A stretch of 64,000 nucleotides of DNA, taken from assembly GCA_964445525.1 (NCBI GenBank), contig CAYULA010000002.1:62001-126000 (forward strand), given 5' to 3'. Below, in pieces: positions 51,874 to 60,331 of this stretch. Numbering within the stretch: the stretch's first letter is position 1; each line of letters begins with the position of its first letter. This DNA is from Penumbrarchaeum sp964445525 (GTDB lineage Archaea > Thermoplasmatota > Penumbrarchaeia > Penumbrarchaeales > Penumbrarchaeaceae). Both the position numbers and the translations under genes were made by a program. A model generated the notes under the pieces. The model worked only from the letters and a program-made list of their open reading frames with translations, made no database searches and was not told where the DNA came from.

Positions 51874-52833
51874 AATACAATCAACAATGAATGTGTCATT
51901 GGAATATTTATTTGAGCAAAGACCAATTCCTTCAACACCTTCGTCAATCCAATGTTCACTTGATAATGAGCCAGGAGGTCCTTCTTGACAATTTATTATC
52001 TCGACTCGAACGCGGAAAAAGGTCCTCGTCTCCGCAGGAGATGATCTTTCTCCTACCGTAATAGGGAAGATCTGTGAATGTTTTCTTCATAAATTTGACC
52101 GGGGATACCTTAGCATTATGATATTTCTGCAGGGTCTGGTACATTCTCTGGTTTCCAATCCATCCCGGATGTCCATTCTGTATCTATCCAGTTCATTTGT
52201 TTTATTGATGGGTTCCTTCTTTTCTTCATCCATTTTACTACCCGGGAGAGGTGATGAGGTTTGACTGGATATATCTGAGACCAGACATGCTAGACAAGAA
52301 TATCTGAAGTATACCTGCGAGACCTGAGAGATTGATTATATCACTCCCAGAATGTGGATGAATCCTATTACTCCCGGTGTGATCAGCCTTCTGAAAGAGA
52401 AATAGCCCTCCATTCCCCAAGTCTTTGACATCGGAATGCTATAACGAACCAATAATTAATAATACCAATATAAATCCAGTTAAAACAGGAATAAATCATC
52501 ATCATATGATTTAGAGATTTCACAGGTTGGGGCTATCTACTCGGATTTTTTTGTCTCGACATAGGTCACCACTGACACCATGGGTGTCAGGGTGTAAAAT
52601 GTTTCTTTGTAGGGCAGGGGTGGATTGGAATTTTGAAAGGGTCCAGAGGTCCTCAAATCATTTTCCACATCCGAGTGCTGTTGAGTGGCACCGAGAGAAT
52701 ATGTTTGACGAGTGATCTAGGTCTTTGGGTGAGGCATGGGTGATTTTATTTTCAGGAGTGTAAGGTCTCAGGATGTAGCAGGGGTTTCGTAAGGCCTTTA
52801 ATCTTGACCCGAGGTCTTGATATTACTAAGAAT
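51874..52833. other. Gene-debris region
   Basis: No intact gene in 960 bp. On the minus strand, 51956-52234 shows two overlapping open frames (MDEEKKEPINKTNELDRYRM, then KYHNAKVSPVKFMKKTFTDL) that could be one frameshifted small gene of unknown family. On the plus strand, 52648-52718 is the tail of an HNH gene. One copy of the GGTCTC-type repeat occurs near 52765. Confidence 0.35.
52648..52718 (+). pseudogene. 3' fragment of an HNH endonuclease gene
   Basis: Encodes SNHFPHPSAVEWHRENMFDE and a stop, nearly the same as SDHFPHLRAVEWHRENVFDR at the C-terminus of the gene at 54579-55532, and the DNA is similar over about 70 bp. No upstream part of the gene is recognisable, so it is a remnant of a duplicated or replaced copy. 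Confidence 0.65.
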
Positions 52834-53217
52834 TCAAATGGATTCTGTAATTTCTTTCAATATTTTTGAAAGATCTGGCTTTTCTGCTTCCTGAACGATC
52901 TCCTTCCCCATTTTCATAAAATGTTTGTGATCAGGGAACGTTGATATTTCCCGATGGTGAGGAGCATTATCGTATCTTGCCACCAAGGAACAGTTACTAT
53001 CCATGATTTGGTAACGGTATTTCATGAGATTTAATTCCGGTTCCAGTTTCACCAATTCAAGGAATTCGAGAATTCTTGAATCTACAATGATAATCTTTCC
53101 GTAAAGGATGCCGATATTCTTGGATTTCTCCTCGTAATTGATCTCATGTGAAGCGATTATGGAGGATATCGAAACCAATCTTTCGATCTCCTGAAAATAT
53201 TCCCTTATGTGTTCCAT
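52834..53217 (-). CDS. TumE-like (DUF6516) toxin
   Basis: 127 residues from the ATG at 53217. The family hallmark is the C-terminal RYDNAPHHREISTFPDHKHF after a KYRYQIMDSNCSLV strand, as in DUF6516/TumE toxins of TumE-TumA toxin-antitoxin pairs. The catalytic mechanism is not established to my knowledge; the conserved His/Asp residues suggest an enzyme. The start overlaps the upstream antitoxin gene by 13 bp, so translation is coupled. Confidence 0.75.
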   Translation of the reverse strand: MEHIREYFQEIERLVSISSIIASHEINYEEKSKNIGILYGKIIIVDSRILEFLELVKLEPELNLMKYRYQIMDSNCSLVARYDNAPHHREISTFPDHKHFMKMGKEIVQEAEKPDLSKILKEITESI

Positions 53218-53498
53218 GAGGCCAACACCTTTTTGAGATCTCCGTGTTCCTTCCTGATCTCCAGCAAGGCCGAATACTCCGATGCCCATAACATTATATC
53301 TTCCGAATCGCCCATGTCACCTTCGTTATACTTCTGAAAAAATTCAGCAGAAGTCAGATTGTACTTTTTCTCGAATTTTTTTAGTTTATTAACGGTGTTA
53401 TCCATGTTGATCTGTAAGATCTGGAGTTCCCGTTTCAGTGCTGAATGGATGATGCGGACCGATGAATTCGGAATTTTCAAGGTGGTGGTTGTTCCCAT
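53205..53498 (-). CDS. TumA-like antitoxin
   Basis: 97 residues from the ATG at 53498, chosen over an upstream GTG because ATTTATATCA (53520-53530) sits about 27 bp before it (leaderless). The N-terminus GTTTTLKIPNSSVRIIHSAL is followed by a coiled-coil (LQINMDNTVNKLKKFEKKY) and an acidic C-terminus. The gene directly precedes and overlaps the TumE-like gene, the usual antitoxin-first order. The family assignment rests mainly on the partner. Confidence 0.6.
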   Translation of the reverse strand: MGTTTTLKIPNSSVRIIHSALKRELQILQINMDNTVNKLKKFEKKYNLTSAEFFQKYNEGDMGDSEDIMLWASEYSALLEIRKEHGDLKKVLASWNT

Positions 53499-53519
53499 GG
53501 TATCCAATGAAATTATGAC

Positions 53520-53530
53520 CACAGTGATAT
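53520..53530 (-). promoter_or_regulatory. TATA box of the TumA/TumE-like operon
   Basis: AATATTTATATCACTG on the minus strand, centred about 27 bp before the chosen start; it fixes that start. Confidence 0.5.
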
Positions 53531-53592
53531 AAATATTTTCTATATATGGATCTGATCAATTCTAATGAGAATTGAAATTATCTTGAATAAAT

Positions 53593-53916
53593 TCACATTT
53601 CCGAACAGGACCCCCGGAAGGGTTCTTGAAATGAGGACCTATAGGAAATTCTATTCAAAGCATACGGCAATTGATAAAAATACTGTTCAGATCGTATTAT
53701 TGTTGTCATTTCCTTGATATCTTTCAATTTTTCCAGAACCCTATCTCTATTTTGATCGGTTACCTTGCTCATGAGATTCTCTTGTATCTCTTCAATTATG
53801 TAATCTGTAGTGAATATTTCATTTGTTCTGATTACATGATCCAGCATTTCCTTGACCTTTCCATCAAAAGCGATATAGGAATAGAGCGATGACGAGTCGA
53901 TGAGTATTCTTAAAAC
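53593..53916 (-). pseudogene. Broken PIN-domain (VapC-like) toxin
   Basis: In the frame directly after vapB the minus strand reads LRILIDSSSLYSYIAFDGKV, the first PIN strand with its catalytic Asp, then EIFTTDYIIEEIQENLMSKV with a conserved acidic residue. No ATG, GTG or TTG precedes the first strand; the first ATG (53847) would remove the catalytic Asp. After about 80 residues the similarity ends and the frame closes early with unrelated sequence, so the last acidic PIN motifs are missing. Family members are about 130 residues. Confidence 0.65.
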
Positions 53917-54173
53917 GAACCACCGAACATCTTCTCGAACAATTTCTCCCGGACCTCCTTTCCTCCTTCGAAAAGGTCCTTCTCGGAGATGTTCTCTTGG
54001 GCCATGATCTCTCTGATATCTTCCAGGGCCCTGATAAGTTCTGCCTTTCTGACAGCGTCCCTGATGAAATCCGATCTTGAGTGAAAGATCCCTCTTCTGA
54101 CATAATCGTCGATCCTTCTCAATTCCTCTTCGGGGAACCTAACCTGAACAGATTCCATTCTGGACATGGACAT
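53910..54173 (-). CDS. Ribbon-helix-helix antitoxin (VapB-like)
   Basis: 87 residues. ESVQVRFPEEELRRIDDYVR and SRSDFIRDAVRKAELI form a ribbon-helix-helix DNA-binding domain; the acidic, basic tail (ISEKDLFEGGKEVREKLFEK) would bind the toxin. The PIN remnant starts in the overlapping frame. A perfect 8-bp inverted repeat lies across its start codon and is a probable autoregulatory site. Confidence 0.8.
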   Translation of the reverse strand: MSMSRMESVQVRFPEEELRRIDDYVRRGIFHSRSDFIRDAVRKAELIRALEDIREIMAQENISEKDLFEGGKEVREKLFEKMFGGSF

Positions 54174-54193
54174 GTGATTTTATTCAATCACAT
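54172..54193. promoter_or_regulatory. Operator-like inverted repeat at the vapB start
   Basis: ATGTGATT (54172-54179) and AATCACAT (54186-54193) flank a 6-bp spacer immediately upstream of and touching the vapB start codon. Confidence 0.4.
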
Positions 54194-54578
54194 TAATGGT
54201 TTTCGAAATTATATTTGGATGGGATCCAGTCAAAATTTGACCTCCTTAAAAGATGCTCATCAGTAATCATAGCCTATGTCAAATGAGCATTTATCAGTAT
54301 ATATCCCAGAGGTAAAGGGAGATGGATGAAAACCGGATTTATTCATAGTACCGGACAGGTCCTCCGGAGGATATTTTACTATAGAGGTCCTCACTTGTTT
54401 TGGGGGAGATTTTTTTCTATAAGTGTGGTGGGTATTCAGGACAGCCATGAGGTTGATTTGTGACAGTGGGATCTGTATTTGATTAGGACCTCTTCAGGTC
54501 TCGGCATGGGGCCACGGGTGGGCAAACATGAAAAACCAAGGTTTTAAGCTGTAAATCCACATCTCCCCATAGGATACA
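54194..54578. other. Intergenic stretch before the HNH gene
   Basis: No gene recognised. It contains a perfect palindrome TCCTCCGGAGGA (54360-54371), one copy of the dispersed repeat (AGGTCTCGGCATGGGGCCAC at 54496-54515) and a weak TATA-like GTTTTAAGC near 54541. Confidence 0.4.
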
Positions 54579-55532
54579 ATGAGGAAGGACCTGGATCATT
54601 ACATCAGAAAGATGGAGAAGCTCAGGGTAGACAGGAATCCTACCAGGTACACAGCGGGCAAGGCTCCACACAAACCCGTTCTTCTTCTATCTCTCATCAT
54701 TCTCGAGGAGAACGGGAAGCAGGACCTTCACGATATAAGACCGGACCTGAACCTCAGGGAGACATGGTCGGAGCTCTGGAAGTGCCTCGAATACGAGAAA
54801 CCGGGACCGATCCATTTGCCACTCTACCATATGAAAAGCGACGGGTTCTGGAACCTCGAACTGAAAGAGGGAGTGGTTCCTGTGCAACCAAAATCCCTTT
54901 CGATACTGGATTCCATGGTGAACAGGATATCGATGAATGAGGACCTGGTCGAATTCATCGAGGAAGAAAATTCCCGGGATCGTATCATCAGCTCCCTTCT
55001 CAACGGTGGATATTTCTCCGAAGAGGAGAGAGGGAAACTGAAACAGAAGATCGAGGACCTGAACGGATCCTTCCAGTATGAATCCGAACTGATCCAGAAG
55101 GTGAAAGAGGAATTCTCCCCCATGGTACAGCTGGAGGCAGGTTCCCTGCCTCCCTCCAGGGATCCTGCGTTCAGGAGGATCGTTCTCGGGGCATATTCCG
55201 AGACATGTGCCGTTTGTGGTCTTGAATTGCAAACAACGTCTGGTATCTCCGTGATCGATGCAGCTCATATCCTCCCCTTCAACAGGTTCCACAATGATGA
55301 CATCAGAAACGGACTGGCCCTATGCAAGATGCATCACTGGCTCTTCGACAGAGGGATCCTCTCCATCGATAACCATTACAGGGTCCTTGTCTCGAAGAAT
55401 ATCGAGAGGGAGCATCCCGATAATATTGTCACTAGATATCATAAAGAGGATATTGAGCTCCCGGAGTCTTCGGATCATTTTCCACATCTGAGGGCCGTTG
55501 AGTGGCACCGGGAGAATGTGTTTGATAGATGA
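54579..55532 (+). CDS. HNH endonuclease with ScoMcrA-like sulfur-binding N-terminus (type IV restriction)
   Basis: 317 residues. The N-terminal APHKPVLLLSLIILEENGK is the signature of the DNA sulfur-binding domain of ScoMcrA-type enzymes, which recognise phosphorothioate-modified DNA. A linker of about 100 charged residues leads to the HNH domain: C210 and C213 (CAVCG), DAAHILPFNR with H230, N244 (IRNGLALC), C249, and HH at 252-253. All catalytic and zinc residues are present. It is probably an anti-phage restriction enzyme acting alone; no dnd genes or methyltransferase are near. A 3' fragment of a similar gene lies 2 kb upstream. Confidence 0.82.
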   Translation: MRKDLDHYIRKMEKLRVDRNPTRYTAGKAPHKPVLLLSLIILEENGKQDLHDIRPDLNLRETWSELWKCLEYEKPGPIHLPLYHMKSDGFWNLELKEGVVPVQPKSLSILDSMVNRISMNEDLVEFIEEENSRDRIISSLLNGGYFSEEERGKLKQKIEDLNGSFQYESELIQKVKEEFSPMVQLEAGSLPPSRDPAFRRIVLGAYSETCAVCGLELQTTSGISVIDAAHILPFNRFHNDDIRNGLALCKMHHWLFDRGILSIDNHYRVLVSKNIEREHPDNIVTRYHKEDIELPESSDHFPHLRAVEWHRENVFDR

Positions 55533-55576
55533 TTCAGGTAATCAGAAATATTAAATGTTTCAAAGATGAACATATT

Positions 55577-55596
55577 TTCTAAAAGATTGTTTAGAA
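55577..55596. promoter_or_regulatory. Inverted repeat and TATA region before the winged-helix gene
   Basis: TTCTAAA (55577-55583) and TTTAGAA (55590-55596) are perfect arms, followed by the TATA-like ACTTATACCC at 55608-55617. The position suits autorepression by the gene product. Confidence 0.45.
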
Positions 55597-55645
55597 GATG
55601 AACAATTACTTATACCCCAACGTATTATTACTATTCGGTGGAATA

Positions 55646-56032
55646 ATGGATGATTCTGTTTTAATCAGGGCTTTGGGAGACTCTGTAAATCTTCGAATGC
55701 TGAGTTTCTTCCTTGAAAACCCATTTGATACGTACAGTATTAATCAGATCTCGGACTTCTCTGAAATTTCCCGGAACTCGGTATACAAATACCTTCCGAC
55801 CTTTTTGGAGAAAGGATACCTGATACAGGAAAAAAAAGGTAAAAGAGAATTCTACAAGTTGAATCAATCGAATAGTGTGATACAAATGCTTGATCAATTC
55901 ATCGATGAGGTGGGTGATTTGGAATTGAAACCACAGATAGAGGAATTAAAAAAGGATAGAAATGAAAATACTGAATTTTTGATGGAAAACCGTGAATCAA
56001 TATTATTTGCTCACTACACGGGATCTGCCTGA
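55646..56032 (+). CDS. Winged-helix transcription regulator
   Basis: 128 residues from the ATG at 55646, preceded by GGTGG and 30-35 bp after the TATA-like site; an in-frame upstream start would add 16 hydrophobic residues not seen in the family. An ArsR/MarR-like winged helix: LIRALGDSVNLRMLSFFLEN, the recognition helix in ISRNSVYKYLPTFLEKGYL, and a basic wing (IQEKKGKREFYKLN). The C-terminal part is a coiled coil. The next gene begins 10 bp later, so the two are co-transcribed. Confidence 0.85.
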   Translation: MDDSVLIRALGDSVNLRMLSFFLENPFDTYSINQISDFSEISRNSVYKYLPTFLEKGYLIQEKKGKREFYKLNQSNSVIQMLDQFIDEVGDLELKPQIEELKKDRNENTEFLMENRESILFAHYTGSA

Positions 56033-56042
56033 GGAGATTATC

Positions 56043-56414
56043 ATGCCGGAAGAAAGCCGCAGTGAAGAATCCTCAATGATCAGAGGACCTGATTTCAGGA
56101 AAACATATGTTACCAGGACAGTCACTTTTCCCACGGATTTTGATATCCGGATCGCTGTTTCCAATGAAGCGATCGGAAAAGATAGTGAGAATATCAATAT
56201 TGTATTGGATGAGATGCTAATACTTACACCCACCTCTGCAAAGGAACTTCTTAATAATCTCGGTGAAGTGGTGGAAACCTACGAAAAAATGTTCGGGGCC
56301 ATTAAGGAGAGACCCGAAAATAGATTGCTTACCGAGGTTGGAAAGAGTGAAATTCTTTATGAATCCTGGCGGAGGCCACGAGAGGAACAATCCCCGCCTG
56401 GGGAAAAAAAGTAA
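56043..56414 (+). CDS. DUF3467-like protein
   Basis: 123 residues from the ATG at 56043 (GAGGAG upstream). The centre, TVTFPTDFDIRIAVSNEAIG then ILTPTSAKELLNNLGEVVET and YEKMFGAIKERP, follows the DUF3467 pattern in which a predicted beta-sheet is followed by an 'L(T/S)P...LL..L...YE..FG.I' helix. Function unknown. Its pairing with a winged-helix regulator suggests a two-gene control unit (inference). The C-terminus is proline- and lysine-rich. Confidence 0.65.
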   Translation: MPEESRSEESSMIRGPDFRKTYVTRTVTFPTDFDIRIAVSNEAIGKDSENINIVLDEMLILTPTSAKELLNNLGEVVETYEKMFGAIKERPENRLLTEVGKSEILYESWRRPREEQSPPGEKK

Positions 56415-57430
56415 ATTTAGGGGTGATAAACAGAGAGAAAAGAAAGCAGGTAGAAAGAGGTTGGATAGGGAATACAGAAAAAAATGATCCCGGGAAACTC
56501 CCCTTGAAGCAGAAAAATCTGTTTTGAGGATTTCAATCCTCTAGAATACAATATAATCTATAATCTTAACAAGAAGAAAGCATACGGAAGAAATTCGGTT
56601 GATCTTGTTAAGATAATAAGGGCCAGAAAGGTACCACAAAGAGATATCAAGACCGTTTTATCGGAGTTTGTGGAGAAGCTATCGGAAAGAAATTGGGGCA
56701 GGGTCTATTCAGGTGTGGACGGAAAGATCTATGTCAGTTTGAATATTGAGAAGAAGATCTTTATTGGATTTTGAATGGCTATTTGAAAATGGACCACTCA
56801 ATCCCAGAAAACATATACAAATTCATCTTTTCAAGATGAAGTATGTTTAATGGAGCGATTTTATTATTCTCATTTATTAATGATCCAGATGAAAAAATTA
56901 TCATGTAAGAAAAAGAGATCATTTCCACCCATCATCCCCTGTGAATGTGCCCTTTGACTTCCCGGCAGTTTCTGAGTCATACACGCCGCTACTTCGGGCC
57001 CCATTCACAAGGTCCGTTCCATGATTGAGCATCAATCCCGAAAAAGGACCGATCTCGAAGAATTATAGATGCATGTGATATTTATTCTTTTATCTCCTTG
57101 TATGAAATATCCCTTTTCTTTTTTTGAAAGAATCAGTGGACATAGGAACGTATAGAGTAGGTTTTAAAGGATATTGTTCAGGTCTCGCAGTGGGGCCTCG
57201 CGACGGGTTTTTTAGGTCTCGGGATGAGGACCTACTGTTCGTATGAGTATAGAGGAAGTGAAGGTCTCATTATGAGACATATGTGTCTTTGGAAAAAATG
57301 ACTGGCCAGTGATAATCGTAGGTCACGATTCGGAGCATGTGTTTGCTGAGACTTCAGGTCTCAGCTTGGGGCCATGGGTGGGTTTTTGGATTTGAGGGTT
57401 AATATAAAGCCCCTTCTCAACCCATCAATT
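56415..57430. other. Long non-coding stretch with a headless frame, a stem-loop and repeats
   Basis: No intact gene. At 56504-56774 the plus strand is open without ATG, GTG or TTG and reads FNPLEYNIIYNLNKKKAYGR, then VLSEFVEKLSERNWGRVYSG and VDGKIYVSLNIEKKIFIGF, which looks like decayed coding sequence. At 56940-57009 a 70-nt segment closes through TGTGAATG/CATTCACA. Copies of the GGTCTC repeat lie at 57180, 57213 and 57355. Confidence 0.4.
56940..57009. other. Stem-loop of 70 nt in the intergenic region
   Basis: The outer arms TGTGAATG and CATTCACA are perfect; inside them GCCC and GGGC can extend the stem. The segment is GC-rich compared with its surroundings. No promoter is obvious. Confidence 0.35.
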
Positions 57431-59560
57431 TCACTCTTCGATGGGACCTTTCTTTCTTTTCAATACGATCCCGATCAGGATCAAAAAGAGCATGATACCA
57501 AATATCATCGATATTACAAGGGCCGCTCCGAGAATTAAGATAAGGGAATCCAGTCTATCAATATCATCTTTAAGGTCCTCGTTATCGGATCCATCCATGG
57601 AATCCATCTCACTCTCCAGTGAGTTGACATCATCCTCTAGCGATGCTATCTCCGATCCTTTCATGTCAATATCATCTTCCAGGTCCTCTATCATTGCAAG
57701 GATTCCCGAGAGGTCCACTGTCTCATTGCCCTCGCCTTCGATCGCGGACAATCTATTTTTCAACGATGTAAGGTTCTCCTTGGCCATATCGAGTTCATTT
57801 GAGAGTACCTCCAGTTCATCGATGATGGAGGAGGAGTTATCCGTAACATTCATGGATCCCAACATCCCCTTTATCGATGCGATCTCATCTTCAATATGGG
57901 ATATATTGCCCATTATCGATGAGAGGGATGATGACAAATCGTTGATCGCATCCGTCATGGATGCGATCTCATCCACGTAGGGATCGGTATATGTGACGGT
58001 CCTGGTCTCCATCAAATGGTTCCCTGAAGTGTCCGTTGATGTAACAATGATGGTGTTCTCCCCTGGAAACAGGGAAACATCAATTGAAAAGAAACCATCA
58101 TCTTTCACCGTTGCTTTGATCCCGTTGATGTCGAGGTCCGCTCCGGGCTCCGTGATCCCGGCCACTGTTACAGCATTCACATCGACCTCGATACCGTTTT
58201 CCGGAGAGGATAACGTCAGTACCGGTGGAGTAGTATCGGGTTTGATGAACCTGTTTGACCATATGTTGGTCCTGTAACCATCGGACTGATACCACACTAC
58301 CAAAGCATCGCCGGATGGATCGATGGAGACCCGGGGAACATCAACAGAACCTATGTGGGTCTCCAGGACCTCGGCCTCTCCCCATCCTTCTCCTTTGACG
58401 AATCTATTGGCAAATATGCTGGAAAATCCCCCATTATACTGTCTCCATACCGCGATCGCATTCCCCTCTGCGTCCATTTTCAGATGGTTGTTTCCCGAAG
58501 TTCCATCCAGATCATCTATTATCTCTTCCTCCCCCCATCCTTCGCTCAGGGTGTACCGGTTCGATAAGATATCGTATCTGGTTCCATCGTATTGGGACCA
58601 GGTCGCCAGTGCATTTCCGTCATTATCAATGGCCACATCTATCGGGGGCTGAACCTGTCCATCTCCCGATTCTATTGTTTTCACGGTTCCCCATCCCGAT
58701 CCGGCGGTGTATCTGTTCGACATCACATTGTAAATGGACCCGTCAAATTGTCTCCATACGACCATCGCATTACCAGCATCATCAATATCTACCATTTGAT
58801 TCATAGCATTTCCCGTGTCATCTGTCTCGATGAGTTCATCATCTCCCCAACCTGTAGTTGTCGAATACATGTTGGCCCGTATATTTCTCACGGGTCCCTC
58901 AAATTGATACCATACCGCGATAGCATCTCCATCGGGGAAAAGACGAACCTGTGGAGAATATGCTCCCTCATCACCGGTCTCGATGAGTTCTGCGGATCCC
59001 CAGCCGGTACCCGGTGTGTACACATTGGCATATATGCTGTTGGAGCTTCCATCGTCCTGGGCCCATACGGCAATTGCATGACCGTTATTATTAATGTCCA
59101 CCTGGGGATATTGCACATCTCCGTCAATTGATTCCAGATTGGATCCCGAACCCCAACCACTACCCGGGAAATAGTTCCTTGCAACGATATCGTAACGTGT
59201 CCCATCCGAATAGCGCCATACAACGGTGGCATTTCCATGTCCGTTGACAGCAATCCTGGGAGACAGCGAGTTGAACCCTCCGGCGGTCAGGAAATCCGAA
59301 TCTCCCCATCCTTTGTCCTTGATATACCTGTTCGTAACAATTTGAATGTTGGTTCCATCGTTGTGGGTCCAGACAGATATTGCGTTTCCGCTATCATCGG
59401 TTCCGATGTCTGGATAGCTTGCGGGTCCCGTATTGTCGTACTCTATCAATTCCTCCGTATCCCATCCGGAAGAGGTTTCTGCATTGACCTCTACGGGAAT
59501 GATCATTTGCATGAAAAAAAATGCGATAGCGATCGCAATAAGCCTTGAACTTCTGTGCAT
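57431..59560 (-). CDS. Surface propeller-repeat protein, paralogue of 17847-19904
   Basis: 709 residues. The signal peptide (LIAIAIAFFFMQMIIPVEVN) precedes about nine repeats of 'GWG.AE.IE..D......P.V.ID..GNA.AVW.Q.DG', then a glucodextranase-B-like Ig module (VTVAGITEPGADLDINGIKA, GENTIIVTSTDTSGN), a long acidic coiled coil and a C-terminal helix (LILILGAALVISMIFGIMLF). The order of domains is the same as in the paralogue 40 kb away. The signal and the anchor make it a surface protein; the ligand is unknown. It is GC-richer than its accessory neighbours. Confidence 0.85.
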   Translation of the reverse strand: MHRSSRLIAIAIAFFFMQMIIPVEVNAETSSGWDTEELIEYDNTGPASYPDIGTDDSGNAISVWTHNDGTNIQIVTNRYIKDKGWGDSDFLTAGGFNSLSPRIAVNGHGNATVVWRYSDGTRYDIVARNYFPGSGWGSGSNLESIDGDVQYPQVDINNNGHAIAVWAQDDGSSNSIYANVYTPGTGWGSAELIETGDEGAYSPQVRLFPDGDAIAVWYQFEGPVRNIRANMYSTTTGWGDDELIETDDTGNAMNQMVDIDDAGNAMVVWRQFDGSIYNVMSNRYTAGSGWGTVKTIESGDGQVQPPIDVAIDNDGNALATWSQYDGTRYDILSNRYTLSEGWGEEEIIDDLDGTSGNNHLKMDAEGNAIAVWRQYNGGFSSIFANRFVKGEGWGEAEVLETHIGSVDVPRVSIDPSGDALVVWYQSDGYRTNIWSNRFIKPDTTPPVLTLSSPENGIEVDVNAVTVAGITEPGADLDINGIKATVKDDGFFSIDVSLFPGENTIIVTSTDTSGNHLMETRTVTYTDPYVDEIASMTDAINDLSSSLSSIMGNISHIEDEIASIKGMLGSMNVTDNSSSIIDELEVLSNELDMAKENLTSLKNRLSAIEGEGNETVDLSGILAMIEDLEDDIDMKGSEIASLEDDVNSLESEMDSMDGSDNEDLKDDIDRLDSLILILGAALVISMIFGIMLFLILIGIVLKRKKGPIEE

Positions 59561-59889
59561 CCTTTATTGACCCCCTATTCACACTGAACAATATCTGGAT
59601 TAAAAAAAGTTGCCCTTTTCGCGTCATTTGTTCCTCTTTAACGATATATCTACAACCTGAGATCCTTTTCAAGGAAATTGTCACATCTTCAACAATACTT
59701 TTGATCAGGATGTAAATGAAGAATATACTTACGGGAAGGTCCTTCTGTGCAAAGAACGTTATTTGGAAGGTTCATTATTGCAAGTATCGTCATTTAGAGA
59801 TGATACATTGCAATTATTATTGTGTGGGAAGGTCCTTTTGTGCTGGTATCGTCATGTGCAGGTCACGATGTGATGCCTCGGTTGCGGCC

Positions 59890-59911
59890 CTCCGGATCAC
59901 CCGATCCGGAG
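59890..59911. other. GC-rich hairpin
   Basis: CTCCGGATC and GATCCGGAG pair around ACCC, a 9-bp perfect stem. Confidence 0.45.
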
Positions 59912-59954
59912 AGAAGAGAAGCCCCCCTCCCGATATTGTGATTATCTGACCAAA

Positions 59955-59977
59955 GTCCCATTGCAACGCAATGGGAC
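59955..59977. other. Perfect 10-bp hairpin
   Basis: GTCCCATTGC and GCAATGGGAC pair around AAC. No T-run follows, so it is not a clear terminator. Confidence 0.45.
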
Positions 59978-60124
59978 AATTCCTCCGGCATGCTTGTGGC
60001 CTCGCGACGGGTAATTTAGGTCTCGGGATGAGGCCCTTGTGATGTGGGGGGTGTTGAGGGGGTGGAGGTCTCGTTTTGGGGCATGAATGATTTGTGTTTT
60101 AGAGGAGGATCTGTTGGATTATAT

Positions 60125-60318
60125 TTGATCCTGAGTAAAGTTTGAATGTGACGTTGCTTGTTACATGGTCATATGACGTTACTATGGATTCCCTTAATTA
60201 TTCCGGAACGTTGATCGGGAAGGGATTTGTTTGGTGTGAAAGCGATTTGAGATCCCCTGAAAATGGTACACTGGATAAAAGAGAATGTGACGTTAACTGA
60301 TCCCTAGGTAAGTTTGAT
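60125..60318. repeat. BRO-gene flanking repeats, left side
   Basis: 60125-60180 contains GAGTAAAGTTTGAA, TTGCTTGTTACATGGTCAT and TGACGTT, matching 61575-61630. 60287-60318 (TGTGACGTTAACTGATCCCT then TAAGTTTGAT) matches 61738-61769. Both pairs are in direct orientation and surround the BRO gene. Confidence 0.55.
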
Positions 60319-60331
60319 ACAAAAATTGATT

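Larger units (their letters stand above)
59561..60331. other. Intergenic stretch with short repeats and two strong hairpins
   Basis: No gene accepted. Direct repeats of GGGAAGGTCCTT start near 59739 and 59826. Hairpins lie at 59890-59911 and 59955-59977. GGTCTC repeats occur at 60018 and 60064. Copies of the BRO-flanking repeat lie at 60125-60180 and 60287-60318. Confidence 0.45.

Noticed and set aside
51525..51959. 144-residue protein on the minus strand
   Set aside because: It is antisense to the small two-helix membrane protein and reads as low-complexity; the plus-strand frame has clear helices.
59716..59949. Cysteine-rich 77-residue protein
   Set aside because: The frame arises from direct repeats (GGGAAGGTCCTT...TGTGC), has no RBS or TATA support and shows no domain pattern.
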